A stretch of DNA of 64,000 bases from assembly GCA_027625915.1 (NCBI GenBank), contig JANTQA010000063.1, positions 248,001 through 312,000 on the forward strand, read 5' to 3'. Of the stretch, positions 60,092 to 64,000 are shown piece by piece (position 1 is the stretch's first letter; the number at the start of each line of letters is the position of its first letter). Source of the stretch: Anaeramoeba flamelloides. Lineage: Eukaryota > Metamonada > Anaeramoebidae. Both the position numbers and the translations under genes were made by a program. The notes under the pieces are model-generated. The model was not told where the DNA came from and made no database searches. It was given only the letters and a program-made list of their open reading frames with translations.

Positions 60092-61735
60092 GTAAAGTTC
60101 AATTTTTGACAACAAGAAAAAGTGTTGAAGGGAAAGCTTTGAAAAATAATTGTTTCTGTTTCGGAGGCAAAAATGTAAAAAAATATTTGAAATGGATTTC
60201 AATTTATATTTTTATACTTTGTAAAATTACATCATAATTTTGACATTTTCTTTTGCTTGACTCCAACAATGAAAATTCTTAAATACGTTCATTGAATTGA
60301 AAAAGGAAACCTTTCCTAAAAAATTATATTCGTTAATCGAAATCCAAAAGCTAACCGAAAATAAATTCCATTTAAGACAGCCGTCCATTTTAATCAAAAT
60401 GTGAACAGTTTACAATGTTGCCTTAAAACCTTTTGTTTCAATCTTTATTTAAAATGTAAAATAATTGATCTTGAAATATTCTGAAGTAAGGATGTAAAAA
60501 TCCTTTTTCCTGAAATATTTTTTGAATGAAAAAGAAATTTTCAGATTAGTAAACTCGAGGACCTTATTAAGAAGTGTGTGAATGAAATTGAAAAACAAAC
60601 ATGATTTTCGACTCTCAATTCAAACACTCTCAATAAAAAACTTGAACTTTAAAAGATCGCATTGCCTATGAGTTTTGGTGAAGGAATTACTGGAATTGTG
60701 CAATTACCTTTTGCATGAATTATAACAATTATTAAAAAGCAATTATGATTTTCACGTATTTTGTATGTTGTTTTAGGGTTTTTTTCTTGAATTGAAGTTC
60801 CTAACAAAATACTTTTAAGGCTGGTATTTTTACTATTTGGTTTTTGATCAAAATTTCCATTTTGAAATACTCAGAGCTTTTGTTCGAACGTTGTTATTCA
60901 ACAATATAAATAAATTAAAATAATTTTTAGATCAAGTTTCGATTTCTGTAAAACTTCTAATCTCTATTATTAAAACAACTACAGAGTAAGAACCTTTTCA
61001 AAGGTCAACTTATTTTACAAAATTTCTTCACATTTAAACCTATAAAATATTATATTCAAAGCTTGATTAAAAAAAATATAAAAATGAAAAATGAAGAAAA
61101 AATTTTCAAAACATTTGTTTGAATTTACAATATCCAAAAAATCTTTTGGGTCAAAAAATAATAAAGGGTTCCTAAAAAATCCTTTAAATTCTTTGGAAAA
61201 TTATTTTTTAATGAAAAACTAAGAGACAATGAAGAATTATTAGAATCAACAAAACTAGATAATAATTGTTAATTGTTCATAGAATGAAAAAGATCAAATG
61301 AGTTAAATAGGTAACCAAAAAATTGTCAAAAAATAACATCCAAAAAAGTCCCAAATACTCTTAATAAACGATGGTAAAGGGTTAAGATTCCAATTTATCC
61401 AATTTTGGTCGAAGAATTCAAAGAAATAATGAACAATGATTTTAAAAGTGTACAAAAAGAAGCCATCTCAAGGGTGATTAATATTGATTGGTAATGTAAA
61501 CAAGTATTAAATCCAATAAAAAAAAACAATAAATACATTAATCACAAAAAAAAATACTAAAAGAAAATCAAAAAATGAAAATTAGAAGAAACAAAAAAAA
61601 AAGGTATTCAAACAAAAACTTGAATTCAGAGACTTGTATGATCAAAAAAAGAGTAAAAAATTAGATAAAAATTAAAAAAAAATAGTTATAAAAGAGGATC
61701 TATTGTATAGAGATAACTATGAATTTCCAAAAGAA
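60092..61735. other. Upstream region of the PIP-box gene, possible 5' exon
   Basis: On the minus strand 60388-60233 there is an ATG-initiated frame of about 52 codons (MDGCLKWNLFSVSFWISINE..) with several splice-donor-like GT sites, which could be a first exon of the PIP-box gene. Nothing else gene-like is seen. Confidence 0.35.
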
Positions 61736-62978
61736 TAGAGGTTTTGATGATAACATGATTATGACACGATAAAGTTACAAAAATCGCGATAATTTCCATC
61801 AAATCGAGATAATATCAGAAAATCGCGATAATTCAATATTATCGTGATAATATAACAAATCACGATATTCTATAAAATCGCGATAATTCTATAAAATCGC
61901 GATAAATGCCAAAATATCGCGATTAAAAAGTAATCGTGATAAAATAGTTGATAGGTTTTGGGCTAATTGAGAAATATTTAAACAAAAAAATTTTTTTTGA
62001 TCAAAAAATAGATTAGGTGAAAAAAAGTCATTCTTTGAAAAAACAACAAAAAAGATTCTTGATCCAATCAGAGATCAGATCCAAGAGTTTTATTGTGCTT
62101 TCATTTTGTTTGGTTGACAAACCTATCGATCCTTTAAGATCAACAACAATAAGAAATAAATAGAAATAAATATTTTTTCAGTTAATTGTGGTGTTGTAAA
62201 TTGAGTTGAATAAAAGACCTTCTAAAACAACCAACCCTTTGTCCGTTTTTTAAAGAATGTGTTCTTGGGTTAAAAGATTTTCAATATTCTCAGAAAGCTA
62301 AAAGGGGTTGGTAAACTTTTCATTAGCTTTCACAACATCCTTGTCAGATGATCACCAATTATTAAGATTTTTTATAGATTTGTCTTCTTGTTCTTTTTCT
62401 TCTTTGAGCATCTTTGTATTGGACAGAAAACACAATTAGAGTTTAGAGGTTATTGTTTGATCGAACACAATAAGAAGGAAAATTATTCTTTATTCTTTTT
62501 TGCTATTTAAGATTGTGAAGGTAACAACTCCATTGGAAGAAAATACATCTATCCTATATTCAATTATATTGTTGGAATGGGTAATTATTAGTTTGATCAT
62601 AAACTTTGGTTGAGATTTTATATTTTGTTAAAAAAAAAATGAAAAGAATAAAATTTTTTTCCACAACAAACCAAACTCAATCCCTTTTTAAAGTTTTCTG
62701 TCTTTCAAAACTTTCAAACACTTGAAGACAGTCCACAACCCTTACAAACACTTTCTGACATTTATGAAAGGGGAAAGTGTTGTAAAAGTCTCAAGACTTT
62801 GTTAAAGTTAAGATTTTTTAAGGTAAATTCAAAAAAATAATTTTTCATTTTTTCGCAATAATGTGAATATCGCGATAATGTTGAATATCGCGATAAAGTT
62901 GGACTAATCACAATTTTTAATAATATCACGATTTTATTGTTAATATCATGATAATATAGGTTATCATCAAAACCTCTA
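61736..62978. mobile_element. 1.24 kb TIR element with ATCGCGAT-type subterminal arrays
   Basis: The left end is TA plus GAGGTTTTGATGATAAC (61738-61754) and the right end is its exact complement (62960-62976) plus TA; the outer TA pair fits a TA target duplication. Inside the left end about ten copies of a near-palindrome AATCGCGATAA, with variants such as ATCGTGATAA, ATCGAGATAA and ATCACGATA, lie within 61763-61952. About six lie inside the right end within 62852-62954. I saw this motif nowhere else in the window. The middle 900 bp has no continuous frame. It looks like a non-autonomous DNA transposon whose transposase, encoded elsewhere, binds the repeated motif. Confidence 0.85.
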
Positions 62979-64000
62979 CTATATTTCATTTTGGAAAAAT
63001 TAAGCTTTACAAGGTAAACAATTTATAAAAAAAAAAAAACAATAATAAATCAAAAAGAAAGTTCATATCATATACACATAAGAAAAGAAGGTAGTTTAAC
63101 AATTCAAATATTGTTATAATACATATTAGTTAACTATATAAAAAAGATAATTACAAGTAAAAAAAGCAAAAACTTGAAATTTTTTTTAGAAAAAAAATTT
63201 AAAAATTTCAACTCAACAGCTTAACTGGTTTGAATAAAGTAATTAAGTGAATGTGAGTAAGTTCAAAATGATCAAAAATAGAAATTAAATAATAAATGAA
63301 TCCCAAGTTCACCAAATTTGTTCAGAATAAATTTAAGAATTATATTTCTCACGAAATTCAAAATATAAAAAAAAATATTTTAAATTTAACATATTTTTTG
63401 TAAAAATAAGCCCCATTTCAATAAAGTTTGACTATTCGGGAATACTAAATTGAAAATAATTTTTGTGTATTTAACAGCAAATAATAAGGAAATCTTATTA
63501 ATAATTCACTTTTGAACTAAATTAAACATATATAAGTATGATATTTTGAAATTTAGAAAAATATAAACAAAAAAAAAAAAAAAATCAAAAAACAAAATAA
63601 AAAGATGTTTGACAAATTTTTAAAATAAGCATCAGCCTGATTCAAACTAAAGTTTATTTAATATATAGTTTCAATAGATAACATATATTAATGAGGAAAA
63701 TGAGTGAATTCTAAAATATTGTCAACATCCTTAAAAAAAAAAAAAAATTATGTTAATAGACCACTTTATATGGGGGATGCTATAAAAGATCTGAAACCCC
63801 CCAGAAAGTGATACAAAAAAGAACTCAAAAAAATCAAAAATTTTGATTTTAAGATTGTCTTTAATAAAGATACAGATGTATTACCAAGGAAAATGAACAC
63901 AAAAGAAATTCATGTTATTGCAATAGGATACTTTTTGACTAATATGAATCAAACAAGCTATAAGGAAAAAAGATCTCAAACCTAAATGATTTTGAATCAT
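62979..64000. other. Gene-free AT-rich stretch at right edge
   Basis: No gene, RNA gene or recurring repeat is seen. A short stretch near 63772-63806 (GGGGGATGC..CCCCCCAG) has paired G and C runs that could form a small hairpin. Confidence 0.5.

Noticed and set aside
62010-62600. Short open stretches inside the 1.24 kb element that could be remains of a hAT-type transposase
   Set aside because: The fragments are short, lie in different frames and show only vague resemblance. TA-flanked ends also do not fit the 8-bp target duplications of hAT elements.

Overview
The window is nuclear DNA of a unicellular eukaryote with a very AT-rich genome. Nine protein-coding genes are supported in 64 kb. 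Five of them have spliceosomal introns (GT..AG, 81 to about 3,600 nt), and the long gene-free stretches are packed with short dispersed repeats. Eight genes end in TAA and one in TGA, so the code looks standard. The RCC1-plus-BTB protein, the poly-Ser/Gly tracts and the short AT-rich introns recall amoeboid protists such as Anaeramoeba. That placement is an inference from protein style, not a proof.

Layout. 1.0-3.6 kb (-): XPD/ERCC2 DNA helicase, intronless, with a strikingly GC-rich core. 3.6-9.0 kb: gene-free, three repeat families. 9.0-10.1 kb (-): two-exon SCP/FCP1-like phosphatase. 10.1-18.1 kb: gene-free, several inverted-repeat elements. 18.1-22.5 kb (-): Rab5-like GTPase in three exons, with a 3.6 kb intron full of repeats. 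22.5-27.8 kb: gene-free, hairpin elements. 27.8-29.4 kb (-): RCC1-BTB protein. 34.9-35.9 kb (+): ribosomal protein L15e, three exons. 39.6-42.9 kb (+): cysteine-rich type I membrane protein whose start codon appears to be assembled by splicing and whose 2.4 kb intron carries two small transposons. 43.4-43.95 kb: cluster of nested palindromes. 44.7-48.9 kb (-): splicing factor CWC22, two exons. 48.9-55.2 kb: gene-free, repeats. 55.2-56.2 kb (+): deoxynucleoside kinase, two exons. 58.5-60.1 kb (-): unrecognised protein with a nuclear-localisation-like stretch and a PCNA-interaction (PIP) box. 61.7-63.0 kb: a 1.24 kb element with terminal inverted repeats and dense ATCGCGAT-type motifs at both ends.

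The genes are unrelated housekeeping functions (transcription/repair, phosphatase signalling, endosome traffic, translation, splicing, nucleotide salvage) and show no operon-like arrangement. The richest unexplained content is the repeat landscape: about ten families of short non-autonomous elements, several with terminal inverted repeats and probable TA target sites, placed both between genes and inside long introns. Exon boundaries were worked out by hand from splice motifs, reading-frame continuity and family alignment from memory. Repeat identities were judged by eye and not computed.
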